Shown in pieces: positions 13,401 to 22,375 of a DNA stretch of 64,000 nt. The position numbers and the translations under genes were made by a program. Location of the stretch: contig CAIIXF020000002.1 in the NCBI GenBank assembly GCA_903813345.2, forward strand, positions 31,428,926-31,492,925. Reading direction: 5' to 3'. The notes beneath the pieces are model-generated. The model saw nothing but the letters and a program-made list of their open reading frames with translations, searched no databases and was not told where the DNA came from. Within the stretch, counting starts at the first letter, position 1. Each line of letters opens with the position of its first letter. This stretch comes from Owenia fusiformis (lineage: Eukaryota > Annelida > Polychaeta > Sabellida > Oweniidae).

Positions 13401-13414
13401 TGTTTTTCGTAAAC

Positions 13415-13473
13415 CCGAAAACCTGGTTTGCAGTTCTCCCCTTGCTTGTCCGAGTATGTTTGCATATTACAAA
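13415..13473 (-). pseudogene. Broken TSP1-like exon of gene A
   Basis: The minus strand reads CNMQTYSDKQGENCKPGF. This aligns with CKRTRTRKGENCEPDF of the first TSP1-like exon of gene B (62,865-63,044), and the DNA is similar across about 60 bp. The start of the exon (the WxxW part) and its 3' end are missing, and the left side meets the 8.8-13.4 kb inverted-repeat structure. It is an exon remnant that cannot be spliced normally. Confidence 0.65.
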
Positions 13474-13585
13474 CTCCCATCAGATTTCCAATATTTGTTT
13501 AATTGATTTATTAGTGGTATATAACTCAACATTATTTTCAATATTATTGTAGGCCCATTGCACTGTGTATCTTTCTAATAATTAC

Positions 13586-13786
13586 CCTCAACACAGCCAC
13601 ATTCATGGTGACTGAACACTTTGAACACCTGACCCTTGGGGCACCAGTGTTCTATAAAGTCCCCATCGGGAATGTCTTGGCTGGAATAGCTACTCCCACC
13701 AAAAGGCCAATACCAGGTGCTGTGCATACAGCACATGCGTGCTGGGGTGCCTCCATATCTACGGCCAGTTCTCGGAGGACAATAAT
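13586..13786 (-). CDS. Gene A exon 12: cysteine-rich module
   Basis: A 201-bp phase 1-1 exon with acceptor TTATGTTTCAG and donor GAGG|GTAATT. It encodes DYCPPRT...MCCMHSTWYWPFGG...WCPKGQVFKVFSHHECGCVEG, with seven cysteines including a CC pair and a closing CGC. I do not recognise the family. It follows the TIL exon directly, so it could complete a TIL/VWC-like assembly. The paralogous exon of gene B (63,189-63,389) has exactly the same length and phase and is close in sequence. Confidence 0.8.
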
Positions 13787-14216
13787 CTGAAACATAAGTT
13801 TTGGTCGAGTCACCGTGTAATTTTCCTACTCTGTTATCCCAAGTGCCCTGAAGTCTCTTGTGTTTAACATTTACTGTCCCGACTAGGAATAATTCTTTTG
13901 TTCCAATGTTTCAAGGGTTGTAAGTTAGTGTAGACTTTATAAAATCGTGACTATTAGGTATAGACCAATGAAATTCGATAGAAAGATTAATTTGTTTGCA
14001 TTATCATTTTTGACCCACCCTACAAGCCATTTATAGAATGATTACATTTCAAAATGGAAGAATCCTTCGATTTGTTAAAATATTGAAAAATGTCAAGGGT
14101 ATAAAAAAGGTTTCAAGAAAAAATATTTAATTTATTAAGAATTTAGAAGTATAACAGACAATGCCCCGGCTATCATAATGCATTTAATATATCATTGTTC
14201 AATTCCAAAGACGCAC

Positions 14217-14378
14217 CTTTACCAATGATACACGCTCCTTTACACCTAATGTATCCAGTTTTGCAGAAACAACCTTCTCTGGGAGGTGTATTACAATATG
14301 TTTGGTCCCTTTCCAAACACTTCCTCTCACATCCCGGACCATTGGCCAGATATTCTTCATTTTCCCCACATTCCATTT
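14217..14378 (-). CDS. Gene A exon 11: TIL (trypsin-inhibitor-like) domain
   Basis: A 162-bp phase 1-1 exon (donor AAAG|GTGCGT). It encodes MECGENEEYLANGPGCERKC, then CNTPPREGCFCKTGYI and a final CKGACI. The spacing of cysteines fits the TIL fold that follows C8 in VWF-type cassettes. The C8 exon ends with one base of the joining codon, giving ...FDCQMECGEN..., which is the usual C8-TIL linker. The intron before it contains the whole gypsy element. It acts as a structural module of a secreted protein; inhibitor activity is not implied. Confidence 0.88.
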
Positions 14379-14565
14379 CTATAATGAGTTTCTTTGGAAT
14401 TTAGATTATTGCATTTATATAAACATGTGTGTAAATCCAAAACATCATGACGCCTCTATAATATATTACTTTTCCCAATCCTGTCGTTTATATCAATTTA
14501 TACTGCAAAATGAGGGTATAGTTAATATGTAGGAATAAATGATTCTTAATAATAACAAAAATTAC

Positions 14566-14570
14566 ATAAG
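14566..14570. other. Target-site duplication, left copy (ATAAG)
   Basis: ATAAG here and at 25,466-25,470 flank the two 401-bp LTRs. Five bp is the usual size for Ty3/gypsy. If the LTR is taken to the canonical TG end (3 bp longer) the flanks no longer match, so the exact edge is uncertain. Confidence 0.6.
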
Positions 14571-14971
14571 TGAAGCTTCGAGCTTTGTTGTTTAAATAGC
14601 TCTGTGGGTTCTTCATAAAATAATATGGATTGGTCTTGTAATGTAAAAAAGACAAGATTAACACAGAATTAATATACTCATAAAACTATACTTTATTCCA
14701 AGTAAAAGACTAAACATGTACAATTACACTCTTCAGTGTAAAATAAAACTGTTCAAAGATAAAGAAAGAATGAAAATGAGATTAATAAGATGAAAAGAAA
14801 TGATGTGTGATGTTCCCCCCGATCTAACTCTCTACTGAATGAAGCCCAAAATTTCTCTTAAATACCCCCAAGTTATAGGAAATGAAAGGCAATCCCTTAC
14901 CCTACAAAACCTATAAGAAACCCATTGAAAGATGGCAGCACAATACGGTGAATCAACATGAAAAATGCTAT
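14571..14971 (-). repeat. 3' LTR of the gypsy element
   Basis: 401 bp, identical by eye to 25,065-25,465. AATAAA on the transcribed strand is at 14,692-14,697, and a TATA-like TATTTAAG is at 14,857-14,864. The right edge may extend 3 bp to 14,974 if the LTR begins with TGT. Confidence 0.95.
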
Positions 14972-14990
14972 ACAACCCCCACCCAAATAA
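14972..14990 (-). promoter_or_regulatory. Polypurine tract
   Basis: On the transcribed strand GGGTGGGGGTTGT lies immediately upstream of the 3' LTR, the expected place for plus-strand priming. Confidence 0.65.
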
Positions 14991-17900
14991 AATGACAATT
15001 CTCCTGACATTGTACGTACTAAAAAAACTGAAAATACGCAAAATCTAAATAAATGTATATGATATTTTAACAATGTCCTATATGAATGTTTACTAACACA
15101 GTGCCGCATACATAGTTCGTGTATAATCCATATCCATATCCAATATCCATATGAAATATCCACGCAGAGTTCGTGCAAATATCCTTGCTTCATACGTAGT
15201 TCCTGTTGATAAACGTCGTTATAATAAACCATAATAAGTTCCGATTTTATAATCCGCGTATCTAGTCCTGGATCCAATGCGATGCTGTAATACGTGCATC
15301 TAGTCCACGATGTAATATTTTCGAATCCAAAATATGCACCGTCTTAGTAGTCGAAATAATATCCATAATCCGTATTTCACATGCACGTCCGCATCGTGTC
15401 CATTATCGAATATGTCCGTATCCTCGCTGAAGAATCCATAATAAAATATCCATTTCCTTGTAGCAGTGTTCATAATAAACGTTTTCGTTGGAGAAAAGAA
15501 TTGTTCATAATAACAGGAGATCGTACATCTTCAGCTCCTTCATCAGTTGTCGAAATCCTCTGTGGCTCCACTCCATCCGAAATCCGCGTCGTCTGCATCT
15601 CCATAAGACATAGGCATCGCCTTCACAGGTCATCTTCATCGCTTCTTCACGGTTAGGTAGTCGTCATCTACTTCAGGTCGTCATAGGAAATCGCTTACTG
15701 GGATCCCGGGCAATTAATTTTTTAATTCTCAAAAACTTCTCCAAAAGTGTCTTTAAGAAACATTTTTTATTAACATGTCTTTAACTTGCTTTTCTATGTG
15801 ACATAAACAAGTCTTCTTCGTGTTCTAAACTCTTCATGAATTTAATTTTCTTCAAGACATCAATTTCTCTTCATTGACAAGTAACTAGTCTTTCCATCTC
15901 TTCAACATACAAACTTTTCACTTGACTCTTCTTTCATAAATGAATGTCTTTCAACTCTCTGTTTTAACTTTTCTTTTTAAAGACTAAATTTTGAGTCTTT
16001 AACTTGTGATCCCGGGCAATTCACTTTACATAAAATTTATTAAGTCTGGTTGTAGTTTTCTTTAAACCCACTTTGCATATACCCTAGAATCTTCATCTAA
16101 CGTTCTTTCTCTTATTCACTAGACATATACGTAATTGATGCAAATTGCTTACAAAGAGTGGACCAGTTAAAATATAATTTGACATTGTGCGAGTCAAACG
16201 TGATCAATGCTTAACAACAACACAAATATGACTTAATATGATTACCTATGATGTAATTAGGTGAATCACAAAGGAATAAAAATACTACTTTCTTCCCATG
16301 TTTTGTTTCAAATACACTTTTTTTAATCTTAACACATAAATGTTAACATCTTCTGCGTAAAAGCAGAAACAATAGTGATAAGTAATACCAATGGGTAATA
16401 TGCCACTTTGTAAAATGAAACATAATTCTTAAGACACTGCCAAGATTAAATAAATCTTTTCATCAGGCCTTAATCTATGCTAAATTGGATTAAAACAAAG
16501 AATATAGGACATCAACGCACCTTATTAGTATTTACCTTAATAGATTTGACTGCCATAAAATCATATTCTCACGGTTATTACTTTGTATTGCGCAATCAAG
16601 CAATTTGCAACCTAGACTGTTTACGTTTACTGTCTTACTGACACGTCTCTTTTTGCAATGACACTTCCTTAGTGTCACAATAAGGCAGGCAGACAAGCGT
16701 GTCACATTTACATGTGTGGACGTCTTCACAATAAATAGTTTTGCGTAACCATTAGTATGGAATTAAACTATGGAAAACAAAATTAGAAACTTAAAGACAA
16801 GATATCCCAAAGATAATATAATCCCATTTAGCAGGAATATGTTTCTTGATAGACTAAAATCATCATAATCTTATGATGCAATTTGCACAATACACAAACA
16901 GCAGAACGTGCCATATACTTTTTATGCTTTTCGCATTCTCAAAAGATACAACTTGCTCACTGTAAGTTATATTTAAAATTAAAAGCCATTTGATTCCTCT
17001 TTAAGTTAATAGCAAAATCATTTTAAATTTAGATTCTAGAAGTCCGAGTTCAAAAACAAAACTGCACTAATTCTGTTCTAATACCATTATAAAATTCCAA
17101 CTAATATTACTGTTAATGCACGTGGGCTAACTGATACCTATGATTCAACTTAGATGCGATATCCAAGGATAAATACCAGTTATTCTACCCCACTGCTTTA
17201 CATGTGGATCATTTGTTACCTATGATTCAACTTAGATGCGATATCCAAGAATAAGTAACAACCACACAACCTCATCTAAAACAACATTGAACTTTTCTTC
17301 TAGCTAACTTATCAACTTAGATGCAATATCCAAGAACACATGACAAGAAGCCCAGTTCAAATCTCATAACTTAACAACAATGAATTCTCTTCGTCTAGCT
17401 AACTTATCAACTTAGATGCAATATCCAAGAACGCATGACAAGAAACCGACTTCACGTTTCATCATTTAAGTACCATATAACTGCCAGGTTTTACTACACG
17501 AATGGAATATGAAATTCCATCATAATTTCGCATTACAAACTACCCCCTCCATTTTCATGGAATTTCATATCTCTTAATAAAACCAGATAAAACGATATAT
17601 GTGTATTTTCGACAAGCACACGTTTAATTACTGTAAAACATAAATTGCCTTCAGAAATCTCATTTTACAAGTTACTCTTCAGTCTTTTTGTTATTTGCTT
17701 ACTTCTAATTTTTTAATTCTAATTGTTTACTCTTTATTGCCCGGGTCACCACATATCACAAAAACGGATAATCACGGCATTCACAAAAACTTGCAATTAT
17801 GTCAATTTTGATATTTGACTCTTTATGTTTAATTGATAAAAGAAAATTGTTCGAAAACTTATCCAATACTACAGAATGGTCCTGTTTTCATACTTAAAAG

Positions 17901-18158
17901 GCTGTACCTCCCCTTAACAATTCCTTTTGCAAGTTATGTTTTCATCCACTAGCCATTAAAATATACCTATATGCAATTCCATTGAGAGTTTGAAATAAAA
18001 GATCTTTTAAGGTATGCGTTGATGATTTTTATTTACTTTTTGTTGTTGTTTGTTTTTCTTTTAAATAATCATGAGGTAAACAACGTTGTCATCCATTTAA
18101 CTAACTATCTCCTTTTTATATGTATATACATTATTTACATTTTCGACTAATTAATCAA
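14991..18158 (-). other. Non-coding segment between pol and 3' LTR
   Basis: 3.2 kb without a long frame on either strand. It includes ATCCATA-type short repeats (15,120-15,460), two copies of GATCCCGGGCAATT (15,700 and 16,008) and a reversed ATTGCCCGGGTC (17,738), and a four-unit repeat at 17,135-17,460. Gypsy elements usually have a few hundred bp here or an env. I see no membrane protein or integrase fragments. Confidence 0.7.
17135..17460 (-). repeat. Four-copy repeat in the retrotransposon 3' region
   Basis: CAACTTAGATGC(G/A)ATATCCAAG recurs at 17,147, 17,228, 17,313 and 17,409, 81-96 bp apart, with partly shared spacers (TCTAGCTAACTTAT). Confidence 0.75.
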
Positions 18159-21100
18159 TTAGTCCCATCCGTATCTTGTAGGCGCTCTTCTATTTCTTGC
18201 ATTTCGCCTCAATACACCATTTGATGGTTTCTTATCTTCATTTTGATTTTTAGTAGAAACCGTGGTGTCGCTATTTGAGTCTTTTTCTTCCTGAAGACTG
18301 ACATGTTTATCTAACCCATTTATTTCACTATCTTCGTCATTTTTGTAGGTTTCAACCTCATTTTCTGTTTGTTGCTCTTCTTCATTTAACTCTTCAGTTG
18401 AAGATTTCATTTCTTCAACAAATGACGTCTGAGTGTTTGCATCACTGAATTCAACACACTCGTCTATTCCCTTTTCATGAATTTCCCAGGTTTTAAACTC
18501 TTCACCATGGTAACGTTTCAACTTATCATGATGTATAATTCTCGGTTTTGACCTTGCTGTCTGTTGTATTTTATACACGACATCTGATATCTTTTTAACA
18601 ACCATATAGGGTCCTGTCCAATGACACATCAGTTTGAAACTTTTCCCTTTTACTCTTGTTGGATTATACATCCATACGACATCGTATTTCTTATACACAG
18701 TTGCAGATAAACGCGCGTTATGCTGACGTTTTTGCCTAACGTGAGCTTTTTTTAAACAAACTCTTGCATGGTTGTACGAGTCACGGAAATTTTGTCTCAA
18801 CACTTCTACATAATCAGTTTTTAACTCATTATCTTCTTCTACTCTTGGAGGATCAGTAACGACATCTAGTGGTAGTTCTAACTCTCTACCTAACATCATA
18901 GCAGCCGGTGATTCTCCGGTAGATTCATGGATTGAAGAACGGTAAGCCATACTAATCAACGGCAAACATTCGTCCCATGTATCTTGATTCGAATCAATGT
19001 ATTTAGAAAGCATTTCAATGAATGTTCTATTATGCCTCTCTATCATACCGTCACTTCTAGGGTGCCACGGAGTTGTTCGTGTCTTTTTAATGCCAAGAAT
19101 TTCATATATGTCTTTCATGATATCAGATTCAAAATTTCTGCCTTGATCGCTATGAAGTTCGCGAGGTGTTCCAAATCTTGTTACAAATTCGTCCACAAAC
19201 AATTTAGCAACAGTCGAAGCTGTTTGATCTTTCATTGCATAACATTCCTTCCATTTTGTGAAGTAGTCCCCTATGACTAGTACATATTTATTTTGATTTT
19301 TTGTTTCAACCAAAGGCCCTAGTATATCAAACGCGACTCTTTCTAGAGGTGCACCAACTACATATTGATGTAACGCCCCTCTTGGCTTGCGAACCGGATT
19401 ATTGCGTTTTTGACAGGTTGTGCATCTTTTAATAAATCTATATACAGATTTTGACAAACATGGCCAGTAATATCTTTGTTTCACTCTATCTTTTGTTCTT
19501 TTGATGGCCATGTGGCCTGCCGTAATATTGTTATGCATGGCATTTAGGACTTTCTTTCTGTAACATTCAGGCAAAATAATTTGCCACCAAGTTTTATCAC
19601 TGTCACCAGCTGCGTATTTGCGGCAAAGAATGCCATCAAAACATTGTATTGTATCCCATTGACCCCAATACGTTTTAAATTCTTTGTCCATATGACTTAT
19701 TTCTTCCCATTTCGGCCGTTCACGACCTGAAGTTTTCATATGGTATATGTCTTTAATCGTGTTGTCATTTTTTTGAGCTTCAATTATTTCTGAACGTGAC
19801 CACCCTTCTTCTAATTCAACTTGCGGGCAATCAAGAGACATTGTATTTTTCACATCAACTTTGGTTACAGTTCTTAATAAAGATGTCACTTTTGTAGTAG
19901 GTTCTTTATTTGACTTTTCTTCTTTTAAACCTTGACAATCTCTTTGTTCTTCTATCTTTGATTTTATGGAATCTAAGTCGTTACAACATCTTTTGCAGAC
20001 TTTTCCACTTTCTACAGTATCTGCCTCATTAGTGTTTAATTTGATGACGTCACTACTGTATATCACTGGAGCCGATTTTTCAATAAAACTCGTGCAATTT
20101 TCTTCTTCACTCGGTATTTCAGAATTGTCAGGCTCTCTGTATCTTGAAAGACCATCACAATTACTATGCAATCTACCAGGCCTATGTATCAATTTAAAGT
20201 CATAGCTTGACAATATTTCTATGTACCTTGCAACTTGCCCTGTTGGATTTCTGATGCTCATAAGCCACGTTAAAGCACCATGATCTGATCTAACTGTGAA
20301 TCGTTTCCCGTACAAATAATGTTTCCAATATTGTATGAAAAAGATAACAGCCAACATTTCACGACGAGTAACACTGTAATTGCGTTCAGCTTTGCTCAAC
20401 GTTTTGTGACCATAACAAATGACTCGCTCAACATCACCTTGTTTTTGACTCAAAACTCCCCCTATATGAAAGTTCGAAGCATCGCAGTCCATTATGAACT
20501 CACAATCAGGCAACGGAAAAGCTAATATAGGAGCCTTGGTTAAAAGAGATTTCACCCTATCCATTGCTGTTTCACAATCTTCATTCCACACAAATTTTGA
20601 TTGTTTCTCAGTCAGTTTTATTATAGGTCGAACTATCAGCGAGAAATCTTTGATGAACTTTCTATAGTAAGAAGCTGTTCCAATGAACGCTCTTGCGTCG
20701 CGCACACACCTTGGTCTAGGATACTTCAATATTGCATCTACTTTGTCAGGGTCCATTGACACACCCTCTTCACCAATCATGAAACCCAAAAATTTCACTG
20801 TTTTCTGGTACAAGAATGTCTTATCAGGTCTAATTTTCAGATTCGCCCCATTTAGTTTCTCAAAAATGGTCCCTAATCGTTCATTCATTTCCTCAAAACT
20901 AGACCCCCAGCAGACTATATCGTCGATGTAAAGAAGGCAAATTTCAGGAGATAGTCCCCTTAAAACATTTTCTATCAATCTTTCCATAGTACTCCCAGCA
21001 TTGCATAAGCCGAAGCTCATTACTTCGTACTCATAAAAACCACCCTCAGTTATGAATGCTGTTTTCTGTTTTGAAGACTCTTCCATAGGGATTTGATGGT

Positions 21101-22364
21101 AAGAAGCGGCTAAATCCATGGAACAATAAAATTTGCTTTTTCCCATTTGATTTAACACAGTATCTATGCGGGGAATCGGGTAACAGTCTTTCACCGTGAC
21201 AGAGTTTAGTTTGCGGTAATCAATACACAACCTCCATTTATTTACTGAGCCCGCTTTTTTCACTAAAACGACAGGGCTAGCCCATGGGCTTTGGCTATGT
21301 TTGATTAACCCCTTTTCAAGCATTTTATCTATTTGTTTCTGAGCCTCTTGCTGCTTCCACATAGGAAAACGCCTTGGTTTTTGTTTGATAGGCCTAGCAT
21401 TTTCTGTATCAATTTTATGTTCCACCTGATTAGTTCTACCCAGATCGTAATCATCTTTACAAAAAACTGATTGATATTTAATCAACAATTCTTTTACTGA
21501 TTCGTGATCATTTTCACTCAAATTCTCTTGAGAACGTTGCCAAAGGTCTTGCAAATGTTCGGGCATTTTATTTGGGCGATCTTTTTCATTTTTCTTCACA
21601 TTATTTACATTATTTATGACTTCACCCTCAATGCTACTTGTATCCAATACGTCACTTATTGGCGATAAAACTGCGATTCTTGTATTTTCGTGCACAGTAA
21701 CGCTCTTTTCCCCGGGGTTATACACTCTTACTGGAACTAATGGATAACTACTATCTACTAACACCCTAGCTACACATACGTTTTGCTTGTTTAGAGAACC
21801 ATTTTTTAAGGGCTCTACAACTTTTATTCCCTTATCACAACTTTCAGCTTGTTCTAAGATATGTCCTTGCAAAATAGCTTCATGCCCTGCTGGTATATAC
21901 ATTGTATCTTTTGAAATTACTGTTGCACAAATATCGTTGCAATCAGCATCTAAACATTTGACAGACGACTTGTGACTTATTTCAGTTGGTCTTGACATAA
22001 CAAACTCAAACGTTTTGAAATCAATTGATACACCGAACTTAGTAATAAAGTCCATGCCTAACAGCCCTGGTGTTGGTATATCAGCTACTATCACTAATGT
22101 CTCTACTTCACAATCCCCTACTTGAATATTAAGATCACATTCACCTTCTATTCCACATTTAAATGGCTGACCGTCAGCACCTGAAACTCTTCTTGAAACG
22201 GGTCGTAATCTCCCTTTTCTACTGAACGGTATTTCGGAATATTTGTCTAAAGAAATTACGGTAACCGTTGCCCCTGTATCTAAAAGAAAAGCTACGTCTA
22301 CCGTATTGTTCAATCTACCCTTAACATACATTCCCTGCTTCGCTCTTTCAATTCGAGTTCTCAT
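18159..22364 (-). CDS. pol: Pol polyprotein of Ty3/gypsy element (PR-RT-RH-IN)
   Basis: 1401 codons from the first ATG; the frame is open upstream through the end of gag, so translation is expected by -1 frameshift rather than from this ATG. Protease: LLDTGATV near residue 28. Reverse transcriptase: WRLCIDYRKLN, SMDLAASYHQIP and the catalytic YIDD near 478, with an unusual FGLCNAGSTMERL in place of the common NAPATFQ block. RNase H: FIMDCDASNF near 620. Integrase: an HHCC zinc finger near 940-985, catalytic Asp in VAFDILGPL (about 1010), Asp in LHSDQGRNFE (about 1070) and Glu in GMIERHNRTF (about 1105), then a GPY module (HWTGPYMVV, about 1248). The tail of about 100 residues is acidic. All catalytic residues are present, so it appears functional. 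Confidence 0.97.
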   Translation of the reverse strand: MRTRIERAKQGMYVKGRLNNTVDVAFLLDTGATVTVISLDKYSEIPFSRKGRLRPVSRRVSGADGQPFKCGIEGECDLNIQVGDCEVETLVIVADIPTPGLLGMDFITKFGVSIDFKTFEFVMSRPTEISHKSSVKCLDADCNDICATVISKDTMYIPAGHEAILQGHILEQAESCDKGIKVVEPLKNGSLNKQNVCVARVLVDSSYPLVPVRVYNPGEKSVTVHENTRIAVLSPISDVLDTSSIEGEVINNVNNVKKNEKDRPNKMPEHLQDLWQRSQENLSENDHESVKELLIKYQSVFCKDDYDLGRTNQVEHKIDTENARPIKQKPRRFPMWKQQEAQKQIDKMLEKGLIKHSQSPWASPVVLVKKAGSVNKWRLCIDYRKLNSVTVKDCYPIPRIDTVLNQMGKSKFYCSMDLAASYHQIPMEESSKQKTAFITEGGFYEYEVMSFGLCNAGSTMERLIENVLRGLSPEICLLYIDDIVCWGSSFEEMNERLGTIFEKLNGANLKIRPDKTFLYQKTVKFLGFMIGEEGVSMDPDKVDAILKYPRPRCVRDARAFIGTASYYRKFIKDFSLIVRPIIKLTEKQSKFVWNEDCETAMDRVKSLLTKAPILAFPLPDCEFIMDCDASNFHIGGVLSQKQGDVERVICYGHKTLSKAERNYSVTRREMLAVIFFIQYWKHYLYGKRFTVRSDHGALTWLMSIRNPTGQVARYIEILSSYDFKLIHRPGRLHSNCDGLSRYREPDNSEIPSEEENCTSFIEKSAPVIYSSDVIKLNTNEADTVESGKVCKRCCNDLDSIKSKIEEQRDCQGLKEEKSNKEPTTKVTSLLRTVTKVDVKNTMSLDCPQVELEEGWSRSEIIEAQKNDNTIKDIYHMKTSGRERPKWEEISHMDKEFKTYWGQWDTIQCFDGILCRKYAAGDSDKTWWQIILPECYRKKVLNAMHNNITAGHMAIKRTKDRVKQRYYWPCLSKSVYRFIKRCTTCQKRNNPVRKPRGALHQYVVGAPLERVAFDILGPLVETKNQNKYVLVIGDYFTKWKECYAMKDQTASTVAKLFVDEFVTRFGTPRELHSDQGRNFESDIMKDIYEILGIKKTRTTPWHPRSDGMIERHNRTFIEMLSKYIDSNQDTWDECLPLISMAYRSSIHESTGESPAAMMLGRELELPLDVVTDPPRVEEDNELKTDYVEVLRQNFRDSYNHARVCLKKAHVRQKRQHNARLSATVYKKYDVVWMYNPTRVKGKSFKLMCHWTGPYMVVKKISDVVYKIQQTARSKPRIIHHDKLKRYHGEEFKTWEIHEKGIDECVEFSDANTQTSFVEEMKSSTEELNEEEQQTENEVETYKNDEDSEINGLDKHVSLQEEKDSNSDTTVSTKNQNEDKKPSNGVLRRNARNRRAPTRYGWD

Positions 22365-22375
22365 TTCTTTGGAGC

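Larger units (their letters stand above)
8824..13415. repeat. Large inverted-repeat structure (composite transposon or foldback)
   Basis: Three block pairs are mirrored about a centre near 11 kb. GGGTTTACGAAAAAGACCG at about 8824 pairs with the reverse at 13,390-13,415. TCGTCGCATGAGAATAACTT at about 8950 pairs with 12,630-12,660. About 175 bp at 9190-9365 pair with 12,320-12,490. The right arm carries about 600 bp of extra sequence. The enclosed 3 kb holds a hairpin (10,040-10,150) and a mariner-type element (10,776-11,886). No intact gene is present. The right edge abuts a broken TSP1-like exon of gene A. Confidence 0.55.

Noticed and set aside
14571-14974. LTR boundary extended to a canonical TG...CA (404 bp)
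   Set aside because: This gives the expected TG end on the left copy, but the right copy has TA there and the flanks then do not form a duplication. The 401-bp version with ATAAG on both sides was preferred, with doubt stated.
15120-15660. Possible env or extra ORF in the retrotransposon 3' region
   Set aside because: Frames are under 130 codons, repetitive, and show no signal peptide, cysteine pattern or membrane anchor.
18984-21975. Plus-strand frames of 60-98 codons across the pol region
   Set aside because: All are antisense shadows of the intact pol ORF.
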